A stretch of 64,000 nucleotides of DNA from positions 1,302,001 to 1,366,000 of the forward strand of contig NW_027480531.1 in the NCBI RefSeq assembly GCF_051401765.1. The letters run 5' to 3'. Origin of the DNA: Calliopsis andreniformis. Lineage: Eukaryota; Arthropoda; Insecta; Hymenoptera; Andrenidae. The position numbers and the translations under genes are program-made. This document shows positions 1 through 13,800 of the stretch, piece after piece; the first letter of the stretch is position 1, and each line of letters begins with the position of its first letter. A model generated the notes under the pieces. It was not told the DNA's origin, did not search any database, and saw only the letters and a list, made by a program, of their open reading frames with translations.

Positions 1-3000
1 CTGATTGTAGAGGACTGAGGGCTGAAGATTGAGGATTCAGGATTGAGGATTCAGGATTGAGGTTTGAGGACTGAGGATTGAGGATTGAGGATTGAGGATT
101 GAGGATTGAGGATTGAAGATTGAGGATTGAGGATTGAGGGTTGTGGATTGAGGACGATGACTGAGTGTTGAGTATTGATGTTTGAGGTCTGAGGATTGAG
201 GATTGAGGATTCAGGATTGAAGATTGAGTATTCAGGATTCGAGATTGACGATTGAGTATTGAGGATTGAAGAATGAGGATTGAGGATTGAGGATTGAGGA
301 TTGAGGGTTGAAGATTGAGGATTGAGGGTTGAAGATTGAGGATTGGGGACTGAGTATTGAGGGTTGAGTGATGAGAATTGATGTTTGTGGATAGAGATAT
401 GAGGATTGCAGATTGAGTATAGAGTATTGAAAACTGTGAGTTGAGGATATTCTATTGAGGATTGAGGATTGACAACTGATTGATGAGGACTCAGGGCTGA
501 AGATTGAGGATTCAGGATTGAGGATTGCGGATTGAGAATTGAGGATTGGGTAATGAGGTTTGAGGATTGAGGATTGAGGGTTGTGGATTGAGGATTGAGG
601 ATTGAGAATTGAAGAATGAATATTAATGATTGTAGATTGAGGATTGAGGATTGAGTGTTGTGGATTGAGGACGAGGACTGAGGGCTGAGTATTGATGTTT
701 GAAGTCTGAGGATTGAGGATTGAGGATTGAGAATTGAGGATTGAGGATTGAGGATTGAAGATTGAGTATTCGGTATTGAGGATTGAAGAATGAGGATTGA
801 GGAGTGAGGACTGAGGATTGAGGATTGCAGATTGAGTATTGAGGATTGAAGATTGAGGATTGAGGATTGAAGATTGAGGATTGGGTATTGAGGATTGAAG
901 AATGAGGATTGAGGATTGAGTATTGAGGATTAAAGGTTGAGTATTGAGGATTGAAGACTGACGATTGAGGATAGAGGATTGAGGATTGAGGATTGAGGAT
1001 TGAGGATTGAGGATTGAAAATTGAGTATTGAGGATTGAATGTTGAGGATTGAGGATTGAGGATTGAAGATTGAGGATTGAGGATTGAGTATTGAGGATTA
1101 AAGGTTGAGTATTGAGGATTGAAGACTGACGATTGAGGATAGAGGATTGAGGATTGAGGATTGAGGATTGAGGATTGAAAATTGAGTATTGAGGATTGAA
1201 TGTTGAGGATTGAGGATTGAGTATTGAGGATTGAGGATTGAAGATTGAGCATTGGGGACTGAGGGTTGAGGGTTGAGTGATGAGTATTGATGTTTGTGAA
1301 TAGAGATTTGAAGATTGCAGATTGAGTATTGAGTATTGAAAACTGTGAATTGATGATATTCTATTGAGGATTGAGGATTGACGTCTGACTGTTGAGGTCT
1401 GAGGTCTGAAGATTGAGGGTTCAGGATTGAGTATTCAGGATTGAGGTTAGAGGACTGAGGATTGAGGATTGAGGATTGAGGCTCGAGGATTGGGGCTTGA
1501 GGATTGAGGATTGAGGATTGAGGATTGAGGACAGAAGATTGAATATTGATGATTGAAGGTTGAGGATTGAGGATTGATGGTTGCGGATTGAGGACGAGGA
1601 CTGAGGGTTGAGTATTGCTGTTTGAGAACTGAGGATTGAGGATTGAGGATTGTCAAATGAGGATTGAGGATTGAGGATTGAAGATTGAGGATTGGGTATT
1701 GAGGATTGAAGAATGAGGATTGAGGATTGAGTACTGAGGATTGAGGGCTGAAGACTGAGTGTTGAGGGTTGAGTGATGAGTATTGATGTTTGTGGATAGA
1801 GATTTGAAGATTGCAGATTGAGTATTGAGTATTTAAAACTGTTAATTGATGATATTCTATTGAGGATTGAGGATTGACAACTGATTGTTGAGGACTGAGG
1901 GCTGAAGATTGAGGATTCAGGATTGAGGATACAGGATTGAGGTTTGAGGACTGAGGATTGAGGATTGAGAATTGAGGATTGAGGATTGAGAATTTAAGAT
2001 TGAGGATTGAGGATTGAGGGTTGTGGATTGCGGACGAGGACTGAGGGTTGAGTATTGATGTTTGAGGTCTGAGGGTTGAGGATTGAGGATTGAGAATTGT
2101 GGATTGAGGATTGACGATTGAAGATTGAGGATTGGGTATTGAGGATTGAAAAATGAGGATTGAGGATTGAGGATTGAGGATTGAGGATTGAAAATTGAGT
2201 ATTGAGCATTGAAGATTGAGGATTGAGGATCGAGTATTGAAGATTGAGGATTTGGGACTGAGGATTGAAGATTGAGGATTGAGGACAGAGGATTGAGGAT
2301 TCAGGATTGAGGATTGAGGATTGAAGATTGAGGATTGGGCATTGTGGATTGAAGAATGAGGATTGAGGATTGAGGATGGAGGATCGAGGATTGAAGATTG
2401 AGAATTGAGGATTGAAGATTGACGATTGAGGATTGAGGATTGAGGATTGAGGGTTGAGGATTGAGGTTTTAGGATTGAGGATTGAGGATTGAGGATGAGG
2501 GCTGAGGGTTGAGGATTGAGGTTTGACGAGTGAGGACTGAGGATTGAGGATTGAGGATTGAGGATTGAGGATTGAAGATTGAGTGTTGAGGATTGAAGAT
2601 TAAGGTTGAGGATTGAGGATTGAGGATTGCAGATTGAGTATTGAGGATTGAAGATTGAGGATTGAGGCTTGAGGGTTGAGGATTGAGGATTGAGGATTGA
2701 AGATTGAGTATTGAGGATTGAAGACTGAGGATTGAGGATTGAGGATTGAGGATTGAGGATTGAGGATTGAGGATTGAGGGTTGAGGATTGAGGCTTGACG
2801 ATTGAAGATTGAGGATTGAGGATTGAGGATGAGGGCTGAGGGTTGAGGATTGAGGTTTGAGGACTGAGGACTGAGGATTGAGGATTGAGAGTTGAGGATT
2901 GAGGGTTGAGGATTGAAGATTGAGGATTGGGTATTGAGGATTGAGGATTGAAAATTGAGTATTGAGGATTGAAGGTTGAGGATTGAAGATTGAGGATTGA

Positions 3001-5078
3001 GTATTGAGGATTGAAGATTTAGCATTGGGGACTGAGTGTTGAGGGTTGAGTGATGAGAATTGATGTTTGTGAATAGAGATTTGAAGATTGCAGATTGAGT
3101 ATTGAGTATTGAAAACTGTGAATTGATGATATTCTATTGAGGATTGAGGATTGACGTCTGATTGTTGAGGTCTGAGTTCTGAAGATTGAGGGTTCAGGAT
3201 TGAGGATTCAGGATTGAGGTTAGAGGACTGAGGATTGAGGATTGAGGATTGAGGCTCGAGGATTGGGGCTTGAGGATTGAAGATTGATGATTGAGGATTG
3301 AGCATGAAGGGTTGAGGGTTGAGGATTGAGGTTTGAGGACTGAGGACTGAGGATTGAGTATTGAAAGTTGAGGATTGAGGATTGAGGATTGAAGATTGAG
3401 GATTGGGTATCGAGGATTGAAGAATGAAGATTGAGGAATGAGGATTGAGGATTCAGGATTGAATATTGAGTATTGAGGATTGAAGCATGACGATTGAAGA
3501 TTGAGGATTGAGGATTGAGGATTGAGGATGGAGGATTGAAGACTGAGTATTGAGGAATGAAGGTTCAGGATTGAGGATTGAGGATTGAGGATTGAGGATT
3601 GAGGATTGAAGACTGAGTATTCAGGATCGGAGATTGGCGATTGAGGATTGAGGACCGAGGATTGAGGACTGAGTGCTGAAGATTGAGGATTCAGGATTGA
3701 GGATTCAGGATTGAGGTTTGAGGACTGAGGACTGACGGTTGTGGATTGAGGTTTGAGGATTGAGGATTCAGGGTTGACGGTTGTGGACTGAGGACGAGGA
3801 CTGAGGGATGAGTATTGCTGTTTGAGGTCTGAGGATTGAGGATTGAGGATTGAGAATTCAGGATTGAGGATTGAGGATTGAAGATTGAGGATTGGGTATT
3901 GAGGATTGAAGAATGAGGATTGAGGATTGAGGATTGATGATTGAGGACTGAAGACTGAGTGTTGAGGGTTGAGTGATGAGAATTGATGCTTGTGGATAGA
4001 GATTTAAAGTTTGCAGATTGAGTATTGAGTATTGAAAACTGTGAATTGATGATATTCTATTGAGGATTGAGGATTGACAACCGATTGTTGAGGACTGAGT
4101 GCTGAAGATTGAGTATTCAGGATTGAGGATTCAGCATTGAGGTTTGAGGACTGAGGATTGAGGTTTGATGATTGAGGATTGAGGATTGACGCTTGAGGAT
4201 TGAGGATTGGGGATGGAGGATTGAAGAGAGAGGACTGAGTATTGAGGATTGAGTGTTGAGGATTGATGTTTGAGGATTGAGATTTGATTATTGAACTTCG
4301 TGGATTGAGTATGGAACCATGAGAATTCAGGATATTCTATTGAGTATTGAGAATTGAGGATTGATGGTTGCGTCTTGAGGATTTATGGTTGAGTGTTGTG
4401 CGTTGAATATTGAGGATTGAGGATTGAGTATTGAGGATTGAGGATTGAGGATTGAAGATTGAGTATTGATGATTGAAGATTGAGGATTGAGTATTGAGGG
4501 TTGAGGTTTGAGGACGAGGACTGACGTTGAGGATTGAGGTTTGAGGATTGAGGATTGAGGATTGAGGTCTGAGGATTGAGGATTGAGGATTGAGCATTGA
4601 GGATTGAAGATTGAGGACTGAGGATCGAGGATTGAAGATTGAGTATTGAGGATTGAATATTGAGGATTGAGGATTGAGGATTGAGGATTGAGGATTGAGG
4701 ATGAGGGCTGAGGGTTGAGGATTAAGGCTTGAGGTCTGACGCCTGAGGATTGAGGATTGAGAATTGAGGATTGAGGATTGAGGTTTGAAGATTGAGGATT
4801 GGGTATTGAGGATTGAAGAATGAGGATTGGGGATTGAGGATTGAGTATTGAGGATTGAGGAATGAGCATTGAAGATCGAGTATTGAAGATTGAAGGTTGA
4901 GGATTGTGGATTGAGGGTTGAGGATTGAGGATTGAATATTGAGGATTGGGGACTGAGTGTTGTGGGTTGAGTGATAAGAATTAATATTTGTGGATACAGA
5001 TTTGAAGATTGCAGATTGAGTATTGAGTAATGAAAGCTGTGTATTGATTATATTCTATTGAGGATTGAGGATTGACAA
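1..5078 (+). repeat. 5.08-kb higher-order unit, copy 1
   Basis: The block beginning CTGATTGTAGAGGACTGAGG at base 1 starts again at 5,079, giving a period of 5,078 bp. Landmarks repeat at that spacing: class I anchors at 446, 1,355 and 1,851 match those at 5,524, 6,433 and 6,929. After about 2.2 kb the spacing becomes 5,085, because copy 2 has one extra GGATTGA unit near 7,230-7,280. Further anchors lie at 3,128, 4,051 and 5,049 (class I) and 4,331 (class II). The left limit is only the window edge, so the real unit may begin further left. The unit holds repeats only, no gene. Confidence 0.93.
923..1250 (+). repeat. 168-bp tandem duplication inside the 5-kb unit
   Basis: The string TAAAGGTTGAGTATTGAGG starts at 931 and again at 1,099, a shift of 168 bp (24 heptamers). 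The two halves share the GACTGACGATTGAGGATAGAGG tract in separate parts and differ by one GGATTGA unit in the run that follows. The same pair is present in copy 2 of the 5-kb unit (6,001-6,328), so this duplication predates the 5-kb duplication. Confidence 0.88.
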
Positions 5079-8000
5079 CTGATTGTAGAGGACTGAGGGC
5101 TGAAGATTGAGGATTCAGGATTGAGGATTCAGGATTGAGGTTTGAGGACTGAGGATTGAGGATTGAGGATTGAGGATTGAGGATTGAGGATTGAAGATTG
5201 AGGATTGAGGATTGAGGGTTGTGGATTGAGGACGATGACTGAGTGTTGAGTATTGATGTTTGAGGTCTGAGGATTGAGGATTGAGGATTCAGGATTGAAG
5301 ATTGAGTATTCAGGATTCGAGATTGACGATTGAGTATTGAGGATTGAAGAATGAGGATTGAGGATTGAGGATTGAGGATTGAGGGTTGAAGATTGAGGAT
5401 TGAGGGTTGAAGATTGAGGATTGGGGACTGAGTATTGAGGGTTGAGTGATGAGAATTGATGTTTGTGGATAGAGATATGAGGATTGCAGATTGAGTATAG
5501 AGTATTGAAAACTGTGAGTTGAGGATATTCTATTGAGGATTGAGGATTGACAACTGATTGATGAGGACTCAGGGCTGAAGATTGAGGATTCAGGATTGAG
5601 GATTGCGGATTGAGAATTGAGGATTGGGTAATGAGGTTTGAGGATTGAGGATTGAGGGTTGTGGATTGAGGATTGAGGATTGAGAATTGAAGAATGAATA
5701 TTAATGATTGTAGATTGAGGATTGAGGATTGAGTGTTGTGGATTGAGGACGAGGACTGAGGGCTGAGTATTGATGTTTGAAGTCTGAGGATTGAGGATTG
5801 AGGATTGAGAATTGAGGATTGAGGATTGAGGATTGAAGATTGAGTATTCGGTATTGAGGATTGAAGAATGAGGATTGAGGAGTGAGGACTGAGGATTGAG
5901 GATTGCAGATTGAGTATTGAGGATTGAAGATTGAGGATTGAGGATTGAAGATTGAGGATTGGGTATTGAGGATTGAAGAATGAGGATTGAGGATTGAGTA
6001 TTGAGGATTAAAGGTTGAGTATTGAGGATTGAAGACTGACGATTGAGGATAGAGGATTGAGGATTGAGGATTGAGGATTGAGGATTGAGGATTGAAAATT
6101 GAGTATTGAGGATTGAATGTTGAGGATTGAGGATTGAGGATTGAAGATTGAGGATTGAGGATTGAGTATTGAGGATTAAAGGTTGAGTATTGAGGATTGA
6201 AGACTGACGATTGAGGATAGAGGATTGAGGATTGAGGATTGAGGATTGAGGATTGAAAATTGAGTATTGAGGATTGAATGTTGAGGATTGAGGATTGAGT
6301 ATTGAGGATTGAGGATTGAAGATTGAGCATTGGGGACTGAGGGTTGAGGGTTGAGTGATGAGTATTGATGTTTGTGAATAGAGATTTGAAGATTGCAGAT
6401 TGAGTATTGAGTATTGAAAACTGTGAATTGATGATATTCTATTGAGGATTGAGGATTGACGTCTGACTGTTGAGGTCTGAGGTCTGAAGATTGAGGGTTC
6501 AGGATTGAGTATTCAGGATTGAGGTTAGAGGACTGAGGATTGAGGATTGAGGATTGAGGCTCGAGGATTGGGGCTTGAGGATTGAGGATTGAGGATTGAG
6601 GATTGAGGACAGAAGATTGAATATTGATGATTGAAGGTTGAGGATTGAGGATTGATGGTTGCGGATTGAGGACGAGGACTGAGGGTTGAGTATTGCTGTT
6701 TGAGAACTGAGGATTGAGGATTGAGGATTGTCAAATGAGGATTGAGGATTGAGGATTGAAGATTGAGGATTGGGTATTGAGGATTGAAGAATGAGGATTG
6801 AGGATTGAGTACTGAGGATTGAGGGCTGAAGACTGAGTGTTGAGGGTTGAGTGATGAGTATTGATGTTTGTGGATAGAGATTTGAAGATTGCAGATTGAG
6901 TATTGAGTATTTAAAACTGTTAATTGATGATATTCTATTGAGGATTGAGGATTGACAACTGATTGTTGAGGACTGAGGGCTGAAGATTGAGGATTCAGGA
7001 TTGAGGATACAGGATTGAGGTTTGAGGACTGAGGATTGAGGATTGAGAATTGAGGATTGAGGATTGAGAATTTAAGATTGAGGATTGAGGATTGAGGGTT
7101 GTGGATTGCGGACGAGGACTGAGGGTTGAGTATTGATGTTTGAGGTCTGAGGGTTGAGGATTGAGGATTGAGAATTGTGGATTGAGGATTGACGATTGAA
7201 GATTGAGGATTGGGTATTGAGGATTGAAAAATGAGGATTGAGGATTGAGGATTGAGGATTGAGGATTGAGGATTGAAAATTGAGTATTGAGCATTGAAGA
7301 TTGAGGATTGAGGATCGAGTATTGAAGATTGAGGATTTGGGACTGAGGATTGAAGATTGAGGATTGAGGACAGAGGATTGAGGATTCAGGATTGAGGATT
7401 GAGGATTGAAGATTGAGGATTGGGCATTGTGGATTGAAGAATGAGGATTGAGGATTGAGGATGGAGGATCGAGGATTGAAGATTGAGAATTGAGGATTGA
7501 AGATTGACGATTGAGGATTGAGGATTGAGGATTGAGGGTTGAGGATTGAGGTTTTAGGATTGAGGATTGAGGATTGAGGATGAGGGCTGAGGGTTGAGGA
7601 TTGAGGTTTGACGAGTGAGGACTGAGGATTGAGGATTGAGGATTGAGGATTGAGGATTGAAGATTGAGTGTTGAGGATTGAAGATTAAGGTTGAGGATTG
7701 AGGATTGAGGATTGCAGATTGAGTATTGAGGATTGAAGATTGAGGATTGAGGCTTGAGGGTTGAGGATTGAGGATTGAGGATTGAAGATTGAGTATTGAG
7801 GATTGAAGACTGAGGATTGAGGATTGAGGATTGAGGATTGAGGATTGAGGATTGAGGATTGAGGGTTGAGGATTGAGGCTTGACGATTGAAGATTGAGGA
7901 TTGAGGATTGAGGATGAGGGCTGAGGGTTGAGGATTGAGGTTTGAGGACTGAGGACTGAGGATTGAGGATTGAGAGTTGAGGATTGAGGGTTGAGGATTG

Positions 8001-9947
8001 AAGATTGAGGATTGGGTATTGAGGATTGAGGATTGAAAATTGAGTATTGAGGATTGAAGGTTGAGGATTGAAGATTGAGGATTGAGTATTGAGGATTGAA
8101 GATTTAGCATTGGGGACTGAGTGTTGAGGGTTGAGTGATGAGAATTGATGTTTGTGAATAGAGATTTGAAGATTGCAGATTGAGTATTGAGTATTGAAAA
8201 CTGTGAATTGATGATATTCTATTGAGGATTGAGGATTGACGTCTGATTGTTGAGGTCTGAGTTCTGAAGATTGAGGGTTCAGGATTGAGGATTCAGGATT
8301 GAGGTTAGAGGACTGAGGATTGAGGATTGAGGATTGAGGCTCGAGGATTGGGGCTTGAGGATTGAAGATTGATGATTGAGGATTGAGCATGAAGGGTTGA
8401 GGGTTGAGGATTGAGGTTTGAGGACTGAGGACTGAGGATTGAGTATTGAAAGTTGAGGATTGAGGATTGAGGATTGAAGATTGAGGATTGGGTATCGAGG
8501 ATTGAAGAATGAAGATTGAGGAATGAGGATTGAGGATTCAGGATTGAATATTGAGTATTGAGGATTGAAGCATGACGATTGAAGATTGAGGATTGAGGAT
8601 TGAGGATTGAGGATGGAGGATTGAAGACTGAGTATTGAGGAATGAAGGTTCAGGATTGAGGATTGAGGATTGAGGATTGAGGATTGAGGATTGAAGACTG
8701 AGTATTCAGGATCGGAGATTGGCGATTGAGGATTGAGGACCGAGGATTGAGGACTGAGTGCTGAAGATTGAGGATTCAGGATTGAGGATTCAGGATTGAG
8801 GTTTGAGGACTGAGGACTGACGGTTGTGGATTGAGGTTTGAGGATTGAGGATTCAGGGTTGACGGTTGTGGACTGAGGACGAGGACTGAGGGATGAGTAT
8901 TGCTGTTTGAGGTCTGAGGATTGAGGATTGAGGATTGAGAATTCAGGATTGAGGATTGAGGATTGAAGATTGAGGATTGGGTATTGAGGATTGAAGAATG
9001 AGGATTGAGGATTGAGGATTGATGATTGAGGACTGAAGACTGAGTGTTGAGGGTTGAGTGATGAGAATTGATGCTTGTGGATAGAGATTTAAAGTTTGCA
9101 GATTGAGTATTGAGTATTGAAAACTGTGAATTGATGATATTCTATTGAGGATTGAGGATTGACAACCGATTGTTGAGGACTGAGTGCTGAAGATTGAGTA
9201 TTCAGGATTGAGGATTCAGCATTGAGGTTTGAGGACTGAGGATTGAGGTTTGATGATTGAGGATTGAGGATTGACGCTTGAGGATTGAGGATTGGGGATG
9301 GAGGATTGAAGAGAGAGGACTGAGTATTGAGGATTGAGTGTTGAGGATTGATGTTTGAGGATTGAGATTTGATTATTGAATTTCGTGGATTGAGTATGGA
9401 ACCATGAGAATTCAGGATATTCTATTGAGTATTGAGAATTGAGGATTGATGGTTGCGTCTTGAGGATTTATGGTTGAGTGTTGTGCGTTGAATATTGAGG
9501 ATTGAGGATTGAGTATTGAGGATTGAGGATTGAGGATTGAAGATTGAGTATTGATGATTGAAGATTGAGGATTGAGTATTGAGGGTTGAGGTTTGAGGAC
9601 GAGGACTGACGTTGAGGATTGAGGTTTGAGGATTGAGGATTGAGGATTGAGGTCTGAGGATTGAGGATTGAGGATTGAGCATTGAGGATTGAAGATTGAG
9701 GACTGAGGATCGAGGATTGAAGATTGAGTATTGAGGATTGAAGATTGAGGATTGAGGATTGAGGATTGAGGATTGTGGATTGAGGGTTGAGGATTGAGGA
9801 TTGAATATTGAGGATTGGGGACTGAGTGTTGTGGGTTGAGTGATAAGAATTAATATTTGTGGATACAGATTTGAAGATTGCAGATTGAGTATTGAGTAAT
9901 GAAAGCTGTGTATTGATGATATTCTATTGAGGATTGAGGATTGACAA
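5079..9947 (+). repeat. 5.08-kb higher-order unit, copy 2 (4,869 bp)
   Basis: It is nearly identical to copy 1; I saw only isolated base differences, such as C in GAACTTCG near 4,295 against T at the matching site near 9,380. It differs by one added heptamer (about 7,230-7,280) and by absence of about 216 bp that copy 1 has around 4,660-4,900. Anchors are at 5,524, 6,433, 6,929, 8,213, 9,136 and 9,918 (class I) and 9,416 (class II). The start of the next copy at 9,948 fixes the right limit. Confidence 0.92.
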
Positions 9948-10738
9948 CTGATTGTAGAGGACTGAGGGCTGAAGATTGAGGATTCAGGATTGAGGATTCA
10001 GGATTGAGGTTTGAGGACTGAGGATTGAGAATTGAGGATTGAGGATTGAGGATTGAGGATTGAAGATTGAGGATTGAGGATTGAGGGTTGTGGATTGAGG
10101 ACGATGACTGAGTGTTGAGTATTGATGTTTGAGGTCTGAGGATTGAGGATTGAGGATTCAGGATTGAAGATTGAGTATTCAGGATTGGAGATTGACGATT
10201 GAGTATTGAGGATTGAAGAATGAGGATTGAGGATTGAGGATTGAGGATTGAGGGTTGAAGATTGAGTATTGAGGATTGAAGATTGACGATTGAGGATTGA
10301 GGATTGAGGATTGAGGATTGAGGACTGAGGATTGAGGATTGAAGATTGAGTATTGAGGATTGAAGATTGAGGATTGAGAATTGAGGATTGAGGATTGAGG
10401 ATTGAAGATTGAGTATTGAGGATTGAAGATTAAGATTGAGGATTGAGGATTGAGGATTGAGGGTTGAAGATTGAGGATTGGGGACTGAGTATTGAGGGTT
10501 GAGTGATGAGAATTGATGTTTGTGGATAGAGATATGAGGATTGCAGATTGAGTATAGAGTATTGAAAACTGTGAATTGAGGATATTCTATTGAGGATTGA
10601 GGATTGACAACTGATTGATGAGGACTCAGTGCTGAAGATTGAGGATTCAGGATTGAGGATTGCGGATTGAGAATTGAGGATTGGGTAATGAGGTTTGAGG
10701 ATTGAGGATTGAGGGTTGTGGATTGAGGATTGAGGATT
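9948..10738 (+). repeat. 5.08-kb higher-order unit, partial copy 3
   Basis: It opens with the same CTGATTGTAGAGGACTGAGG start and follows copies 1 and 2 for about 300 bp. It then carries about 188 bp of extra heptamers (roughly 10,265-10,450) before rejoining them at the class I anchor (10,581). Similarity ends near 10,738, where copy 1 continues with GAATTGAAGAATG and this copy continues with plain units. It marks the right edge of the 5-kb family. Confidence 0.85.
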
Positions 10739-10859
10739 GAGGATTGAGGATTCAGGATTGAGGATTGAGGATTGAAGATTGAGGATTGGGCATTGTGGAT
10801 TGAAGAATGAGGATTGAGCATTGAGGATTGAAGATTGAGGACTGAGGATCGAGGATTGA
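10739..10859 (+). repeat. Junction heptamers between the 5-kb family and the A block
   Basis: These are mostly standard units with one GGATTCA and one GGATCGA variant, and no anchor. The segment does not follow the 5-kb unit or the A block over a long distance. Nothing other than heptamers is visible. Confidence 0.6.
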
Positions 10860-13800
10860 AGATTGAGGATTGAGGATTGAGGATTGAGGATTGAAAATTG
10901 AGTATTGTGCAGTGAAGATTGAGGATTGAGGATTGAGTATTGAAGATTGAGGATTTGGGTCTGAGGACTGAAGATTGAGGATTGAGGATTGAGGATTGAG
11001 GATTCAGGATTGAGGATTGAGGATTGAAGATTGAGGATTGGGCATTGTGGATTGAAGAATGAGGATTGAGGATTGAGGATGGAGGATCGAGGATTGAAGA
11101 TTGAGTATTGAGGATTGAAGACTGACGATTGAGGATTGAGGTTTGACGACTGAGGACTGAGGATTGAGGATTGAGGATTGAGGATTGAAGATTGAGTGTT
11201 GAGGATTGAAGATTAAGATTGAGGATTGAGGATTGAGGGTTGCAGATTGAGTATTGAGGATTGAGAATTGTGGATTGAGGATTGACGATTGAAGATTGAG
11301 GATTGGGTATTGAGGATTGAAGAATGAGGATTGAGGATTGAGGATTGAGAATTGAGGATTGAAAATTGAGTATTGAGCATTGAAGATTGAGGATTGAGGA
11401 CTGAGTATTGAAGATTGAGGATTTGGGACTGAGGATTGAAGATTGAGGATTGAGGATTGAGGATTGAGGATTCAGGATTGAGGATTGAGGATTGAAGATT
11501 GAGGATTGGGCATTGTGGATTGAAGAATGAGGATTGAGGATTGAGGATGGAGGATCGAGGATTGAAGATTGAGTATTGAGGATTGAAGATTGACGATTGA
11601 GGATTGAGGATTGAGGATTGAGTATTGAGGATTGAGGATTGAGGATTGAGGATTGAGGATTGAGGATTGAGGGTGAGGGCTGAGGGTTGAGGATTGAGGT
11701 TTGACGACTGAGGACTGAGGATTGAGGATTGAGGATTGAGGATTGAGGATTGAAGATTGAGTGTTGAGGATTGAAGATTAAGATTGAGGATTGAGGATTG
11801 TGGGTTGCAGATTGAGTATTGAGGATTGAAGATTGAGGATTGAGGATTGAGGGTTGAGGATTGAGGACTGAGGATTGAAGATTGAGTATTGAGGATTGAA
11901 GACTGAGGATTGAGGATTGAGGATTGAGGATTGAGGATTGAGGATTGAGGCTTGAGGATTGAGGCTTGAGGATTGAAGATTGAGGATTGAGGATTGAGGA
12001 TGAGGGCTGAGGGTTGAGGATTGAGGTTTGAGGACTGAGGACTGAGGATTGAGGATTGAGAGTTGAGGATTGAGGATTGAGGATTGAAGATTGAGGATTG
12101 GGTATTGAGGATTGAGGATTGAAAATTGAGTATTGAGGATTGAAGGTTGAGGATTGAGGATTGAGGATTGAGGATTGAGGATTGAAGATTGAGCATTGGG
12201 GACTGAGTGTTGAGGGTTGAGTGATGAGAATTGATGTTTGTGAATAGAGATTTGAGGATTGCAGATTGAGTATTGAGTATTGAAAACTGTGAATTGATGA
12301 TATTCTATTGAGGATTGAGGATTGACGTCTGATTGTTGAGGTCTGAGGTCTGAAGATTGAGGGTTCAGGATTGAGGATGCAGGATTGAGGTTAGAGGACT
12401 GAGGATTGAGGATTGAGGATTCAGGCTCGAGGATTGGGGCTTGAGGATTGAAGATTGATGATTGAGGATTGAGCATGAGGGCTGAGGGTTGAGGATTGAG
12501 GTTTGAGGACTGAGGACTGAGGATTGAGTATTGAAAGTTGAGGATTGAGGATTGAGGATTGAAGATTGAGGATTGGGTATTGAGGATTGAAGAATGAAGA
12601 TTGAGGAATGAGGATTGAGGATTGAGGATTGAATATTGAGTATTGAGGATTGAAGCATGACGATTGAGGATTGAGTATAGAGGATTGAGGATTGAGGATG
12701 GAGGATTGAAGACTGAGTATTGAGGAATGAAGGTTGAGGATTGAGGACTGAGGATTGAGGATTGAGGATTGAGGACTGAAGACTGAGTATTCAGGATCGG
12801 AGATTGACGATTGAGGATTGAGGACCGAGGATTGAGGACTGAGTGCTGAAGATTGAGGATTCAGGATTGAGGTTTGAGGACTGAGGATTGAGGACTGAGG
12901 ATTGAGGATTGAGGATTGAGGATGGAGGATTGAAGACTGAGGATTGGGTATTGAGGATTGAAGAATGAGGATTGAGGATGGAGGATTGAGGATTGAGGAT
13001 TGAGGAATGAGCATTGAAGATTGGGTATTGAAGATTGAAGGTTGAGGATTGTGGATTGAGGGTTGAGGATTGAGGATTGAATATTGAGGATTGGGGACTG
13101 AGTGTTGAGGGTTGAGTGATAAGAATTAATGATTGTGGATAAAGATTTGGAGATTGCAGATTGAGTATTGAGTAATGAAAACTGTGTATTGATGATATTC
13201 TATTGAGGATTGAGGATAGACAACTGATTGTAGAGGACTGAGGGCTGAAGATTGAGGATTGAGGATTGAGGATTGAGGACAGAAGATTGAATATTGATGA
13301 TTGAAGGTTGAGGATTGAGGATTGATGGTTGCGGATTGAGGACGAGGACTGAGGGTTGAGTACTGCTGTTTGAGAACTGAGGATTGAGGATTGAGGATTG
13401 ACAATTGAGGATTGAGGATTGAGGATTGAAGATTGAGGACTGGGTATTGAGGATTGAAGAATGAGGATTAAGGATTGAGTACTGAGGATTGAGGGCTGAA
13501 GACTGAGTGTTGAGGGTTGAGTGATGAGTATTGATATTTGTGGATAGAGATTTGAAGATTGCAGATTGAGTATTGAGTATTGAAAACTGTTAATTGATGA
13601 TATTCTATTGAGGATTGAGGATTGACAACTGATTGTTGAGGACTGAGGGCTGAAGATTGAGGATTCAGGATTGAGGATTCAGGATTGAGGTTTGAGGACT
13701 GAGGATTGAGGATTGAGGATTGAGGATTGAGGATTGAGGATTGAAGATTGAGGATTGAGGATTGAGGGTTGTGGATTGAGGACGATGACTGAGTGTTGAG

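Noticed and set aside
12207..12403. Anchor as a mobile element or insertion
   Set aside because: It has no inverted ends, target-site duplication or coding capacity, and it splits cleanly into 7-bp units in register with its flanks.
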